From positions 1 to 40,215 of the forward strand of contig DLLF01000014.1 in the NCBI GenBank assembly GCA_002477945.1: a stretch of DNA of 40,215 bases. Direction: 5' to 3'. Source of the DNA: Bacteroidales bacterium UBA7569. Its GTDB lineage: Bacteria > Bacteroidota > Bacteroidia > Bacteroidales > Paludibacteraceae. A model generated the notes under the pieces. That model was not told the origin of the DNA. It saw only the letters and a list, made by a program, of their open reading frames with translations, and did not search any database. This document shows, piece by piece, positions 25,674 through 34,278 of this stretch (position 1 is its first letter; every line of letters begins with the position of its first letter). The position numbers and the translations under genes were made by a program.

Positions 25674-26981
25674 TTATCGGTGCATTTTTCCGCGTTGTTT
25701 GCTCATCATGCGCATCATCTTGCTTGCCTGGTCAAACTGCTTCAGAAAACGGTTCAGTTCCACAATGGAGGTGCCGCTTCCCTTGGTAATACGCTGTTTG
25801 CGTGAGCCGTTGAGCAAACCGGGATTGGCACGTTCTGCAGGGGTCATCGAACCGATAATGGCTTCTATAGGTTTGAATGCATCGTCCGATACCTCCACTC
25901 CACGCAATGCTTTGTCCATACCGGGGATCATGCCCATAAGGTCTTTCATGTTGCCCATCTTCTTTATTTGCTGCAACTGCGAGAGAAAGTCATTGAAGTC
26001 AAACTGGTTCTTGGCTATTTTCTTGGCTATTCGGCGGGCTTCTTCCTCGTCATATTGCTCCTGCGCACGTTCCACAAAACTCACCACATCACCCATTCCC
26101 AGTATCCTGTCCGCCATACGAGAGGGATGGAATACGTCTATCGCGTCCATCTTTTCGCCGGTGGAAATAAACTTGATAGGTTTCTCCACCACCGAACGGA
26201 TCGACAACGCCGCACCGCCACGGGCATCACCGTCCAATTTGGTCAGCACGACACCGTCAAAGTCTATCCTGTCATTGAACTCTTTCGCTGTATTCACGGC
26301 GTCCTGACCCGTCATGGAGTCCACCACGAACAAGGTCTCCTGAGGTTTCAATGTCTCTTTCAGCGTGGCAATCTCCTGCATCATCTGCTCGTCCACGGCC
26401 AAACGCCCTGCCGTATCCACTATCACGACGTCATAGCCGTAAACCCGTGCCTTGTCTATAGCCTTCTGTGCTTTTTTGACAGGGTTGGTCTCTTCCGCCT
26501 CTGTAAATACATCTATCCCGAGTTGTTCGCCCAATACACGCAATTGTTCTATAGCGGCGGGGCGGTACACATCACACGCCACCAACATCACTTTCTTGCC
26601 TTGCTTCTGTTTGAGCCAGTTGGCCAACTTGCCTGCAAAAGTGGTCTTACCGGAACCTTGCAGACCCGATAGCAGTACCACTGCCGGTTTCCCTTTGAGG
26701 TTGATTTCTGCATCGGTGCTGCCCATCAACTCCACCAACTCGTCATGCGTGATTTTCACCAGCATCTGACCGGGACGGACTGCCTTCAGTACGTCTTGTC
26801 CCAAGGCTTTTTCTTTCACCTTGTCCGTGAAAGTCTTGGCCGTCTTGTAGTTGACATCAGCTTCAAGCAAGGCCTTGCGGATATCCTTCACGGTCTCCGC
26901 CACATTGATTTCCGTAATGCGACCTTCGCCTTTTAGAATCTTAAACGAGCGCTCCAGACGCTCCGATAAATTATCAAACAT
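25674..26981 (-). CDS. ffh: Signal recognition particle protein Ffh
   Basis: The 435-residue protein has the N domain, then the SRP GTPase motifs GLQGSGKTTFAGKLA (G1), DTAGRLAVDE (G3) and TKLDGDARGG (G4 region). The M domain (about 300-435) contains the methionine-rich MIPGMDKALRG and the SRP-RNA-binding SRKQRITKGSGTS. It targets nascent membrane proteins to FtsY and the translocon. Transcription starts at about 27057, and its leader is made of 11-bp tandem repeats (26992-27057). Confidence 0.97.
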   Translation of the reverse strand: MFDNLSERLERSFKILKGEGRITEINVAETVKDIRKALLEADVNYKTAKTFTDKVKEKALGQDVLKAVRPGQMLVKITHDELVELMGSTDAEINLKGKPAVVLLSGLQGSGKTTFAGKLANWLKQKQGKKVMLVACDVYRPAAIEQLRVLGEQLGIDVFTEAEETNPVKKAQKAIDKARVYGYDVVIVDTAGRLAVDEQMMQEIATLKETLKPQETLFVVDSMTGQDAVNTAKEFNDRIDFDGVVLTKLDGDARGGAALSIRSVVEKPIKFISTGEKMDAIDVFHPSRMADRILGMGDVVSFVERAQEQYDEEEARRIAKKIAKNQFDFNDFLSQLQQIKKMGNMKDLMGMIPGMDKALRGVEVSDDAFKPIEAIIGSMTPAERANPGLLNGSRKQRITKGSGTSIVELNRFLKQFDQASKMMRMMSKQRGKMHR

Positions 26982-26991
26982 AACCCTGTCG

Positions 26992-27057
26992 TATTGCTAT
27001 TGTATTGCTATTCAATTTCTGTTCAACTGCTACTTAATTGCTACTTAATTGCTGTTG
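26992..27057 (-). repeat. Six-unit 11-bp tandem repeat forming the ffh mRNA leader
   Basis: On the plus strand six consecutive 11-bp units fit the pattern AATTGCTATTG with changes: TATTGCTATTG, TATTGCTATTC, AATTTCTGTTC, AACTGCTACTT, AATTGCTACTT, AATTGCTGTTG. The array ends where transcription should begin (27057), so it makes up nearly the whole leader (about 76 nt). GTTCAAC and GTTGAAC within it could pair. Confidence 0.85.
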
Positions 27058-27063
27058 AACGTG

Positions 27064-27095
27064 CAAAGTTACGTTTTTTTATGCATACCAGCAAA
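27064..27095 (-). promoter_or_regulatory. Promoter of ffh-folD-prfA
   Basis: On the minus strand, TAACTTTG (27064-27071) lies 20 bp after TTTG (27092-27095). Confidence 0.72.
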
Positions 27096-27164
27096 CGAGT
27101 TGTTTCCCGTACCGCTGTTGCCCCGCTGAAATCGCTTGTTGCAGTCGGTATTTTCTTAAAAACA

Positions 27165-27211
27165 GCATCTAACCTTGCCCGCTTGGTATTCTTGTGAACA
27201 AGGTTAGATGC
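27165..27211 (-). terminator. Hairpin terminator after the second BspA gene
   Basis: GCATCTAACCTTG (27165-27177) and CAAGGTTAGATGC (27199-27211) are exact inverted repeats with a 21-nt loop. Read on the minus strand the hairpin is followed by TGTTTTTAAG. It lies 83 bp beyond the BspA stop and upstream of the ffh promoter. Confidence 0.8.
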
Positions 27212-27294
27212 CTCTTCAAAAGCCGTTCTGTAATACCATGCTCGGCTTCCTGTGCTATGTTTGGTTCTCTATCTTGGGAGAACAAAGTACTCTT

Positions 27295-30200
27295 TTATTC
27301 TATTTCCACTCCGGTCATAGTATAAACTCTCCCGTTGCGCACAATGAACACTTGTCCGTTGCGGATAATCTTCTTCGCAGAGCAAGTGCCTTCGTTCTGC
27401 ACATTCTCCACTCCCGTAGCAGGCGCAAACTGTGCCTCAAGAGTAAGGTTCTCAGACGCTGCAAAGATGTAGGGATTAGCAGTCGCCCCGTTGCTCCAGC
27501 GAACAAACACATAACCCTTGTTGGGTATGGCGGCGAGTGTCACACTCTCACCCTCGAAATACGTACCGCCACCCGTTGTCACTCCGAACCTCAGGTCACA
27601 TCCAGCGGTCACGGTATAAGTAGTCAATTCACCCAAAGAGCGGATGTTTTGCCGACCCCAGTACTCGTGCACGCGGTACTTGTTCACACATGCAGCCTGC
27701 ACATAGATCGGCACACGGCTGCTCATACCCGAGAATGTTTTCTCGCTGATTGTCGGCACACGCTGTGTCTTGCATGTTATCTGATACAGACGGGGATCAT
27801 TGGAGAACACACTGTCACCCATAGTATCAATATTCTCCCCCATCGAGACGGTCTCCAAGTTATTGTTGTCAGACAATGCCTTGTCGCCGATATAGGTAAT
27901 ACTATTGGGCAATGCGATAGTCGTCAATTGGCTGTTGCCCGAAAGGGCATTGTCACCAATATATGTCACACTGTTTGGCAATGTGATATTGGTCAGTTTG
28001 GATAAACCCGTAAAGCAATATGCCCCGATAGAGGAGATTCCCTCTGCAATGCTCACCTGCTGAATAGAGTCACGGAACAACCACCATGGTACATTGTCCC
28101 ATACGTAGTCGTACATCGTGTCCGTACCTGTAATGCTCAAAGTCCCGTTGGCATACTGCCATTGCGCCGTCTCACCGCATGCGCCGGAATATACTTTGGC
28201 AAACAATGCCATTAGGGATATATCTTCATTATCAACTTCTATCGTCCGTGGGTTCTCTGTATTGCCATCACTCCATTGGGTGAATATGCAACCGAAATAG
28301 GGTTCTGCTTTGGCAGTAATACTTTCTCCGCAATCCAATAGGGTATCTTGTGTGGAAAGTAATAGATTTCCCAATGTTGCATCATTATTCACTATATGGA
28401 CGCTTAGTTTATGTGTATAGAACTTATCTTCCGTAAAACCACCCCATTGTATGGACTTATATGCTTCTAAATAACATTTAAGCACAGCAACTGTATCTAT
28501 TTGTTGACAATAAAATGAACTCTCATCATAGAACGGACATTGTGCGGGTAGTACAATTATTTTTTTTAGTCCTGTACACTTATAGAAAGCCCTATTACCA
28601 ATGTTTGTTACACTATTGGGGATAGTTATTGAAGTAAGACCTGTACAGCCAACAAAAGCATAACTGCCGATACTTGTCACACTATTACCTATAGTTACAG
28701 AGGTAAGACCGGTGCAACCATCGAATGCACTACTTCCAATGCTCGTCACACTATTACCTATAGAGACAGAGGTAATACTGGTGCAACCATCGAATGCACT
28801 ACTTCCAATACTTGTCACACTATTAGGAATGATTACAGAGGTAAGACCGGTGCAACCTTTGAATGCACCACTTCCAATACTTGTCACACTATTGGGAAGT
28901 GTGACAGAGGTTAGGTTTGTACACCCTCTGAAAGCACCCGATCCTATATGTTTCACACTATTAGGTATAAACACTTGAGTAAGACTACTATTTTCAGCAC
29001 ATAATGCCACCGGAATGCTATCAACATTGTCTCCAAAAGTTATTGTTTTGGCAGATTCACCACAAAAGGGTGAGGAGAGTGGTGAGGAATAATCTTCCCA
29101 ACCGTGACACTTGTTAGCATTCCATATCACAGATTGTAAAGTGGAACAATTGGAAAATACTCCTTTACCCATATTCGTTACGTTATTTGGAATAGTGATA
29201 GATGTAAGACCCGTGCAACCAGAGAAAGCATCATCTCCAATACTCGTTACATTATCTGGAATAGAGACAGAGGTAAGATCTGTACAACCATAGAAAGCAT
29301 AACTTCCTATATCTATTATGCTGTTAGGGAGTGTAATAGAAACAATGTTTCTACACCCATGGAAAGCATTTCCAATAATATGAGTAGTTTTATCTCGCAC
29401 CACTATGGATGTATTGGCAGGCATTTCTCCTTTATAAGTATACAGCATTTGGTTAATGTAAATGACGCCATCTGGCTGATTTTTTAACCATGGAGTATTA
29501 TCGAAAGCCAAACCTCCAATACTCGTTACACTATTGGGAATAGTCAAGGAGGCAAGCCCTGTACATTCACAGAAAGCACGATATCCAATACTCGTTACGC
29601 TATTGGGGATAGTGACAGAAGTAAGACCGGTACAGCCTCTGAAAGCACTATTTCCAATACTCGTTACGCTATTGGGGATAGTGACAGAAGTAAGACCGGT
29701 ACAGAGACTGAAAGCACCATTTCCAATATTCGTTACATTATCTGGAATAGAGACAGAGGTAAGACCCGTGCAACCATAGAAAGCATCATCTCCAATACTC
29801 GTTACATTATTGGGGATAATGGTTGTTTTACACCCTTGTATCAACGTATTGGTTGAAGTTTCTATAATAGCGTTGCAATTATTGCGGCTGTCGTATACTG
29901 TATTATCGCTTTCAACAACTATAGAGGTAATGTCTGTACAACCCGAGAAAACGCCGCTCCCAATACTCGTTACGCTATTGGGGATAGTGACAGAAGTGAG
30001 ACCTGTACAGTAACAAAAAGCACGAATTCCAATACTCGCTACGCTATTAGGAATAGTGACAGAGGTAAGACTCGCGCAACCATAGAAGGCACCATCTCCA
30101 ATACTCGTTACACTATTGGGGATAGTAATAGCTGTAAGACCACCGCGGGCATAGAAAGCCGCATATCCAATACTCGTTACGACGTATCCTCTGACCTTTT

Positions 30201-30366
30201 CGGGGATCTCAATAGCCCCCTTATCTTCATATCCATATGCACAATCAACGATCTCTACTTCGTTATTATTCAATCTATTATAGTACAAGTTTCCTTCTTT
30301 GAAATCCGCGAAGAGATTACTGATGGCACAGAGCGCAACCAGTAACGAAAATAACCTGGTTTTCAT
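27295..30366 (-). CDS. BspA-like leucine-rich repeat surface protein, 1023 aa, with T9SS-like tail
   Basis: I start at the ATG at 30366 (MKTRLFSLLVALCAISNLFA, a signal peptide); the frame is open to 30411 but that extension overlaps the preceding gene. LRR_5 repeats of 23 residues fill residues about 45-600 (LTSVTIPNSVTSIG-x-x-AF). Among them is one copy of a different cassette, from VVES to GCKTT (nucleotides about 29816-29922), also present twice in the gene at 38899. An InlB-like module (GCIFTQWSDG), a short beta module (LSITGTDTMYDY), more LRRs and a second InlB-like module (GYVFVRWSNG) follow. The end, IIRNGQVFIVRNGRVYTMTG, resembles the tail of the BspA protein ending at 1724. Adhesion at the cell surface is the likely role. 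It lies 20 bp after the 91-residue protein gene. Confidence 0.92.
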   Translation of the reverse strand: MKTRLFSLLVALCAISNLFADFKEGNLYYNRLNNNEVEIVDCAYGYEDKGAIEIPEKVRGYVVTSIGYAAFYARGGLTAITIPNSVTSIGDGAFYGCASLTSVTIPNSVASIGIRAFCYCTGLTSVTIPNSVTSIGSGVFSGCTDITSIVVESDNTVYDSRNNCNAIIETSTNTLIQGCKTTIIPNNVTSIGDDAFYGCTGLTSVSIPDNVTNIGNGAFSLCTGLTSVTIPNSVTSIGNSAFRGCTGLTSVTIPNSVTSIGYRAFCECTGLASLTIPNSVTSIGGLAFDNTPWLKNQPDGVIYINQMLYTYKGEMPANTSIVVRDKTTHIIGNAFHGCRNIVSITLPNSIIDIGSYAFYGCTDLTSVSIPDNVTSIGDDAFSGCTGLTSITIPNNVTNMGKGVFSNCSTLQSVIWNANKCHGWEDYSSPLSSPFCGESAKTITFGDNVDSIPVALCAENSSLTQVFIPNSVKHIGSGAFRGCTNLTSVTLPNSVTSIGSGAFKGCTGLTSVIIPNSVTSIGSSAFDGCTSITSVSIGNSVTSIGSSAFDGCTGLTSVTIGNSVTSIGSYAFVGCTGLTSITIPNSVTNIGNRAFYKCTGLKKIIVLPAQCPFYDESSFYCQQIDTVAVLKCYLEAYKSIQWGGFTEDKFYTHKLSVHIVNNDATLGNLLLSTQDTLLDCGESITAKAEPYFGCIFTQWSDGNTENPRTIEVDNEDISLMALFAKVYSGACGETAQWQYANGTLSITGTDTMYDYVWDNVPWWLFRDSIQQVSIAEGISSIGAYCFTGLSKLTNITLPNSVTYIGDNALSGNSQLTTIALPNSITYIGDKALSDNNNLETVSMGENIDTMGDSVFSNDPRLYQITCKTQRVPTISEKTFSGMSSRVPIYVQAACVNKYRVHEYWGRQNIRSLGELTTYTVTAGCDLRFGVTTGGGTYFEGESVTLAAIPNKGYVFVRWSNGATANPYIFAASENLTLEAQFAPATGVENVQNEGTCSAKKIIRNGQVFIVRNGRVYTMTGVEIE

Positions 30367-30386
30367 AATATCTTCTATTCTGAAGG

Positions 30387-30662
30387 TTATCTTCTGCGCC
30401 AGCAGGTGCAAGGTGTGTATTTGCCGTGAATGTTTTTAGACACACTTTTGCCCGCTCGGTCAATGAGAGTGCCCTCAAAGGACTTAATCACCTTGCTAAT
30501 CTGTGAATGAAATGTGCTCACTTTTTTCTGCCCATTGTAGTACTGCAAGTACAATTCTGTGTCTTGATGCAAAATGGAGTCAATGACCATGTGCGCATCA
30601 AATGTTTGTCCGTGACCAACAGAGAGAATAATGCTCTCAACTTTTTGTTTTAAGTTATCCAT
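30387..30662 (-). CDS. Small protein of unknown function (91 aa) upstream of BspA
   Basis: The 91-residue product (MDNLKQKVESIILSVGHGQT...) has an N-terminal helical part, a motif FDAHMVIDSIL, then YYNGQKKVSTFHSQISKVI and a basic C-terminus ending KYTPCTCWRRR. The helix-turn-helix-like spacing and basic tail are compatible with a small winged-helix nucleic-acid-binding protein, but I cannot name a family. It is the first gene after the long leader B and is followed by the BspA gene after 20 bp, so both should be on one mRNA. Confidence 0.75.
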   Translation of the reverse strand: MDNLKQKVESIILSVGHGQTFDAHMVIDSILHQDTELYLQYYNGQKKVSTFHSQISKVIKSFEGTLIDRAGKSVSKNIHGKYTPCTCWRRR

Positions 30663-31027
30663 AACTTATTTTTTACATAGATTGGCGGCTCCAACCAACC
30701 CGATTACACAACAAAGCGTGGAACCATATACCATGCTTATTCTCCACTTAGAGGTTCCGGAAAGACCCTTGCAACAAGAACAAACAATATACGCCCACGC
30801 CCGATATGCAGAACCGCCACACCTGAAGGCATGGGAAATCATTACATACCACGGGGCATCTACTGCCTCTTGCTTTGGGCTGCGAAATTTTCCGGATTCC
30901 TAAGTGCCAAAACAAGCGCATATAAACGCCTTTTATTATGTCTGCGAAACTGAGTGTTCTTGCATCGGGCGTGCGGCTATCGTTGTTCCAACGACCTCAG
31001 CCCACCCGCAAAGCCCTTCTCAACTTC
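30663..31027 (-). ncRNA. Leader B: long conserved 5' leader of the small-protein/BspA operon
   Basis: Homologous in order and blocks to leader A. It starts TGAAGTT, then GCGGGTGGG (plus-strand 31001-31009), a hairpin TCGTTG-GAA-CAACGA (30980-30994), TTCGCAGACATAATAAAAGG then CGTTTAT (30921-30948), GTAGATGCCCCG, and GGGCGTGGGCGTATATTG. The hairpin after GCGGGTGGG is present in both leaders with different sequence, which suggests conserved structure. No open frame on the sense strand looks real. Confidence 0.55.
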
Positions 31028-31033
31028 ACACGG

Positions 31034-31064
31034 CGAAGTTACAACAATTATTTCTAACCAACAA
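31034..31064 (-). promoter_or_regulatory. Promoter of the small-protein/BspA operon
   Basis: On the minus strand, TAACTTCG (31034-31041; one mismatch to TAnnTTTG) lies 20 bp after TTG (31062-31064). Its position relative to TGAAGTT matches the leader A promoter. Confidence 0.6.
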
Positions 31065-31237
31065 TAATAGTTAATCTTTTTATTGCCAACCGCTTCATTT
31101 GGAAAATACTGACGAAAATTTCCGCCAACTTCATAAAAACCGAATTACTTTATGGCAACACCCTTGCGCATTTCTTGTATATTCCTTTCACATTCTTTCC
31201 ATTTCTTGGAGATTAAAAAAGGATACCCCACTCCTCC

Positions 31238-31550
31238 ACGACCCCTCAAGCCGACCTCATCGACCCCTCAACGGGAGATGAATATGAAATCGGTATGACA
31301 AAATCGCACATCGTAATTGCTCACATCATAAACAATTTGACTCATTAGTCCAATCTGCCCAATTCTCCTATAGCATAAATCCTCACTCCATAGAACAATC
31401 TCGAGCAACTATAACGCCTATAATAAACCCCTCTTATATTCCCTATTAGACTAATTTTTCCCATTTTTCTATACCCCAAAACCTTTTCCTCTTCGAATGT
31501 CTATCATAAATTGCCCCTCCTATGGAGGGGTTGGAGAGGTCTTCCTTTCG
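31238..31550. repeat. Dispersed intergenic repeat, copy R5 (a, d, c, d', c', b)
   Basis: Module a is ACGACCCCTCAAGCCGACC and CGACCCCTCAACGGGAGATG. Module d is a 9-bp tandem ending CCAATTCTCCTATAG (31334-31374). Module c is ATCTCGAGCAACTATAACG (from 31398), and c' is CTTCGAATGTCTATCATAA (31491-31509). Module b is CCCCTCCTATGGAGGGGTTG (31514-31545). Modules are the same as in R1-R4 but reordered and partly doubled. The stretch 31065-31237 shows nothing I recognise. Confidence 0.75.
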
Positions 31551-31591
31551 CCATTGCATCGGTGCGTCAAATAGCGATAATCACAAACAAA

Positions 31592-31622
31592 TTGGTTATT
31601 CGCAAAAAAAAACATACCTTTG
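31592..31622 (+). promoter_or_regulatory. Promoter of cdsA
   Basis: TTG (31592-31594), 20 bp, TACCTTTG (31615-31622). The predicted leader is about 47 nt. Confidence 0.73.
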
Positions 31623-31675
31623 CATTGTGTGTTAGGCACCATGTTTTTTACACAGTAAAACTATCAACTGCGGAT

Positions 31676-32503
31676 ATGAACAATCTCATCAAAAGAACTG
31701 TCTTTGGAGCAATCTATGTTGCCATCATCGTTGTAGCCTGTCTGTGCTATACTCCCTACTGCTTTGAAATAATCTTTCTTTTGCTCAGTGTATTCAGTGT
31801 GCAAGAGTTCCATAAGATTACCCGTACATCTCATTGGCAAACGCTCGGAGCAATGGCACTTACCGCCATATTGCACGTAGGTTTTTGGAGTTGGGCTTGT
31901 CTCAGCAACGTGACGGTTTTTCCGGGAACTATTTGGCTACTTACCGCCTATGCGGCTCTTCTTCTCCTTCTGTTGGTAGCGGAATTGTTTCAACCTCAAA
32001 CCAATCCTATGGAGGCATGGGGCAATTTGCTTATGGGACAGGTGTTCATCGCCCTGCCCTTTGCCCTGATGAATATCCTGATGAGTCAGTCCAATATGCT
32101 GCTGCTCTCGCTGTTTATCGTAATATGGATCAACGATTCGGGAGCCTATTGTGTGGGCTCTTTGCTGGGAAAGCACAAGATGATACCACGGGTATCGCCT
32201 GGTAAATCATGGGAGGGATTTGCCGGAGGTCTGCTTTTCGGACTCATTGCGGGATACATCCTTTTTGCTGACCCGTTCCACTTGACCAACCTCTCCTACC
32301 CTCTTTGGCAGGCGCTCTTGCTAACCCTTGTGATTATTGTCTTCGGTACATTGGGTGATTTGATGGAAAGCCTTCTGAAACGGACTCTCGGAATAAAGGA
32401 TTCCGGAAATATACTGCCGGGACACGGTGGTTTCTTGGACAGGTTCGATAGTGTACTCCTTGCCACATCTGCACTCTCTTTGGCACTCATTGCTATTAAT
32501 TAA
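31676..32503 (+). CDS. cdsA: Phosphatidate cytidylyltransferase
   Basis: The 275-residue polytopic membrane protein carries the CDS signature near the C-terminus: SLLKRTLGIKDSGNILPGHG followed by GFLDRFDS. WINDSGAYCVGSLLGKHK and SPGKSWEGFAGG are also typical. It makes CDP-diacylglycerol from phosphatidate and CTP for phospholipid synthesis. The frame is open from 31511, but that extension contains the repeat and the promoter; MNNLIKRTVFGAIY at 31676 is the family start. A strong hairpin follows the stop. Confidence 0.95.
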   Translation: MNNLIKRTVFGAIYVAIIVVACLCYTPYCFEIIFLLLSVFSVQEFHKITRTSHWQTLGAMALTAILHVGFWSWACLSNVTVFPGTIWLLTAYAALLLLLLVAELFQPQTNPMEAWGNLLMGQVFIALPFALMNILMSQSNMLLLSLFIVIWINDSGAYCVGSLLGKHKMIPRVSPGKSWEGFAGGLLFGLIAGYILFADPFHLTNLSYPLWQALLLTLVIIVFGTLGDLMESLLKRTLGIKDSGNILPGHGGFLDRFDSVLLATSALSLALIAIN

Positions 32504-32505
32504 AT

Positions 32506-32542
32506 AACGCCTTTCATTCTCCAGTAGGAGGTGAAAGGCGTT
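32506..32542. terminator. Bidirectional hairpin terminator
   Basis: AACGCCTTTCA (32506-32516) pairs with TGAAAGGCGTT (32532-32542), with an inner CTCC-AGTA-GGAG stem. It lies 2 bp after cdsA and 42 bp from the convergent deacetylase gene, serving both strands. Confidence 0.85.
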
Positions 32543-32584
32543 GTCTCTTTGTAATTAGATACGGGCAGACTGCTGTTTTTATAG

Positions 32585-33235
32585 TCATAGTGCCTTGATT
32601 TCGTACCCCTTGTTGTGCCACCATTCCAAGGCTTTGGGTAAGACCTGCAGTACGTTGTCTTTCGATTTCAGCGAATCGTGAAAAACGACCACGGAACCCG
32701 GACGGGAGTAATTCTCAATGGCATGTAATATCTGTTCGGGTGTGTACTTCTTGTTATAATCATGGGTGAGAATATCCCATAGTACTATTTTGTGGGTTCT
32801 GCCGATGGCTCTGCGCTGGGACAAACGCATTCTCCCGTAAGGTGGACGAAACAAACGCACACGGCGTTCCCTGCCGCACTCTTTCATTATACGGTCTATC
32901 AACTCGTCCGTACGTTCCGTTTCTTGCAAATAAGCATCCGTTGAGCAACGAAATCCCGCTACATGATGATAAGTATGATTACCTATGCTATGTCCCTCTA
33001 TTGCAATTTGTTGGCATAGTGCGGGATACTTGCGAAGATTATCTCCTACACAAAAGAATGTCGCCTTCGCTCCTCGTTCTCTCAACAGGGCAAGTATTTC
33101 AGGCGTTACCTCCGGAATACAAGAGTCATCGAAAGTTAAATAGATAACTTTCGACGACTCTTTCATTCGCCATATCACCCCTCGAAAGAGGTGTTGTAAC
33201 CATGTCGGGAACTGATAGCAGATACGCAAACGCAT
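32585..33235 (-). CDS. Polysaccharide deacetylase (NodB homology, CE4) family protein
   Basis: The 216-residue protein shows the CE4 motifs: YLTFDDSCIPEVT (motif 1; usual TFDDGP has Gly-Pro in place of Ser-Cys), SIGNHTYHH (motif 2, metal-binding His-x-x-x-His), RLFRPPYGRM (motif 3), DILTHDYN (motif 4) and VVVFHDS (motif 5). These enzymes remove N-acetyl groups from GlcNAc polymers such as peptidoglycan or exopolysaccharide, using a divalent metal. No signal peptide is evident, though a weakly hydrophobic segment near residue 10-22 may anchor it. It begins 4 bp after the stop of the ROK kinase gene, so they are co-transcribed. Confidence 0.9.
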   Translation of the reverse strand: MRLRICYQFPTWLQHLFRGVIWRMKESSKVIYLTFDDSCIPEVTPEILALLRERGAKATFFCVGDNLRKYPALCQQIAIEGHSIGNHTYHHVAGFRCSTDAYLQETERTDELIDRIMKECGRERRVRLFRPPYGRMRLSQRRAIGRTHKIVLWDILTHDYNKKYTPEQILHAIENYSRPGSVVVFHDSLKSKDNVLQVLPKALEWWHNKGYEIKAL

Positions 33236-33239
33236 AGTC

Positions 33240-34196
33240 TTATAGTTCCCAAGCCAAAGCCGATGCCCCTAATACGGCAGCGTCCGACTCTTTCAAGTCA
33301 GAGAACATAAGTTTCACCTTTCCGCTCCATTGCGGCATTACATTAAGATCCATATATTTCCGTACGGGATCCATAATGAAACTGCCGGATTTTGTCAGAC
33401 CTCCGAACATAACAATCGCCTCTGGTGACGAAAATGCGATAAAGTCCGCAAACTTCTCGCCTAACATCCTGCCCGTAAACTCAAAGATATCTTTTGCTAC
33501 GGCATCGCCCTCTACAGCGGCATCATACACATCTTTGGAGGTGATGGTATCTATATCCAATTTGCGCAACAGACTGTCTCTGTCCGTAGTTTCCAATATC
33601 TCTCTGGTAGTCCGTGCCACACCGTTGGCGGAAGCATAAGCCTCCAAACAACCGTATTTGCCGCAACCGCACAATCTACCATTTTGGCGAACTACTGTTG
33701 TATGCCCCAGTTCCCCCGCAAAACCATCGTGTCCGTACACGATCTTGCCGTCTATCACAATGCCCGAACCTACACCTGTACCCAACGTTATCATGATAAA
33801 GTTCTTCATTCCGCGGGCTGCTCCGTAGGTCATCTCGCCCATGGCCGCCGCATTGGCGTCATTCGTTATGCTGGCTGGAACACCGAATTTCTCGGTAAGC
33901 ATTTGGGTGAAAGGGATTATTCCCTTCCATGGCAAATTGGCGGCATGCTCGATATTGCCTGAATAGTAGTTGGCATTCGGCGCCCCTACTCCGATTCCGC
34001 GAATCAGATTGATGCCGCCGACGGCTTCTATAATCTTCATCATCTCTTCATGCAGTGAATCGATGTAGTCTTTTATGTCTGCATACTGCTGGGTTCTGAT
34101 AGAAGACCGTGCAATCACATGACCACGTGCATCCACTATACCAAAGACGGTATTCGTACCGCCCATATCGATACCTACAACATAAGGCTTTTCCAT
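33240..34196 (-). CDS. ROK family sugar kinase (glucokinase-like)
   Basis: The 318-residue protein has the ATP-binding VGIDMGGTNTVFGIVD at the N-terminus, the catalytic Asp in ITNDANAAAMGE, LGTGVGSGIVIDG, and the ROK zinc signature GELGHTTV followed by CGCGKYGCLEAYAS. ROK kinases phosphorylate glucose, N-acetylglucosamine or N-acetylmannosamine. The neighbour is a polysaccharide deacetylase, so amino sugars are possible substrates, but I cannot decide. No DNA-binding domain is present, so it is a kinase and not a ROK repressor. A canonical promoter is not visible; a hairpin lies 34 bp upstream. Confidence 0.92.
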   Translation of the reverse strand: MEKPYVVGIDMGGTNTVFGIVDARGHVIARSSIRTQQYADIKDYIDSLHEEMMKIIEAVGGINLIRGIGVGAPNANYYSGNIEHAANLPWKGIIPFTQMLTEKFGVPASITNDANAAAMGEMTYGAARGMKNFIMITLGTGVGSGIVIDGKIVYGHDGFAGELGHTTVVRQNGRLCGCGKYGCLEAYASANGVARTTREILETTDRDSLLRKLDIDTITSKDVYDAAVEGDAVAKDIFEFTGRMLGEKFADFIAFSSPEAIVMFGGLTKSGSFIMDPVRKYMDLNVMPQWSGKVKLMFSDLKESDAAVLGASALAWEL

Positions 34197-34229
34197 AATA
34201 CTGAATTTAATGGTTATTGTATAAGATTA

Positions 34230-34270
34230 CAAGGCTGCCATGGTACTAATTTAGTGCCATGACAGCCTTG
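34230..34270 (-). terminator. Hairpin between the M3 peptidase and ROK kinase genes
   Basis: CAAGGCTG (34230-34237) pairs with CAGCCTTG (34263-34270), with an interrupted inner stem (CATGG, ACTAA/TTAGT). It lies 8 bp beyond the peptidase stop. The T tract is poor, so it may allow read-through to the ROK gene. Confidence 0.65.
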
Positions 34271-34278
34271 GTTAATTA

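Noticed and set aside
28712..30013. Several repetitive plus-strand frames (LPILVTLLG-x-VTEVRPVQP patterns)
   Set aside because: They are the antisense reading of LRR repeats in the minus-strand BspA gene. The same pattern at 39724-40164 on the minus strand is the mirror of the third BspA gene.
30990..31010. Resemblance of GGGTGGGCTGAGG in leader B to the start of a TPP riboswitch
   Set aside because: The second conserved TPP half (ACC...GAACCTGA-type sequence) is missing and the downstream genes have no link to thiamine.
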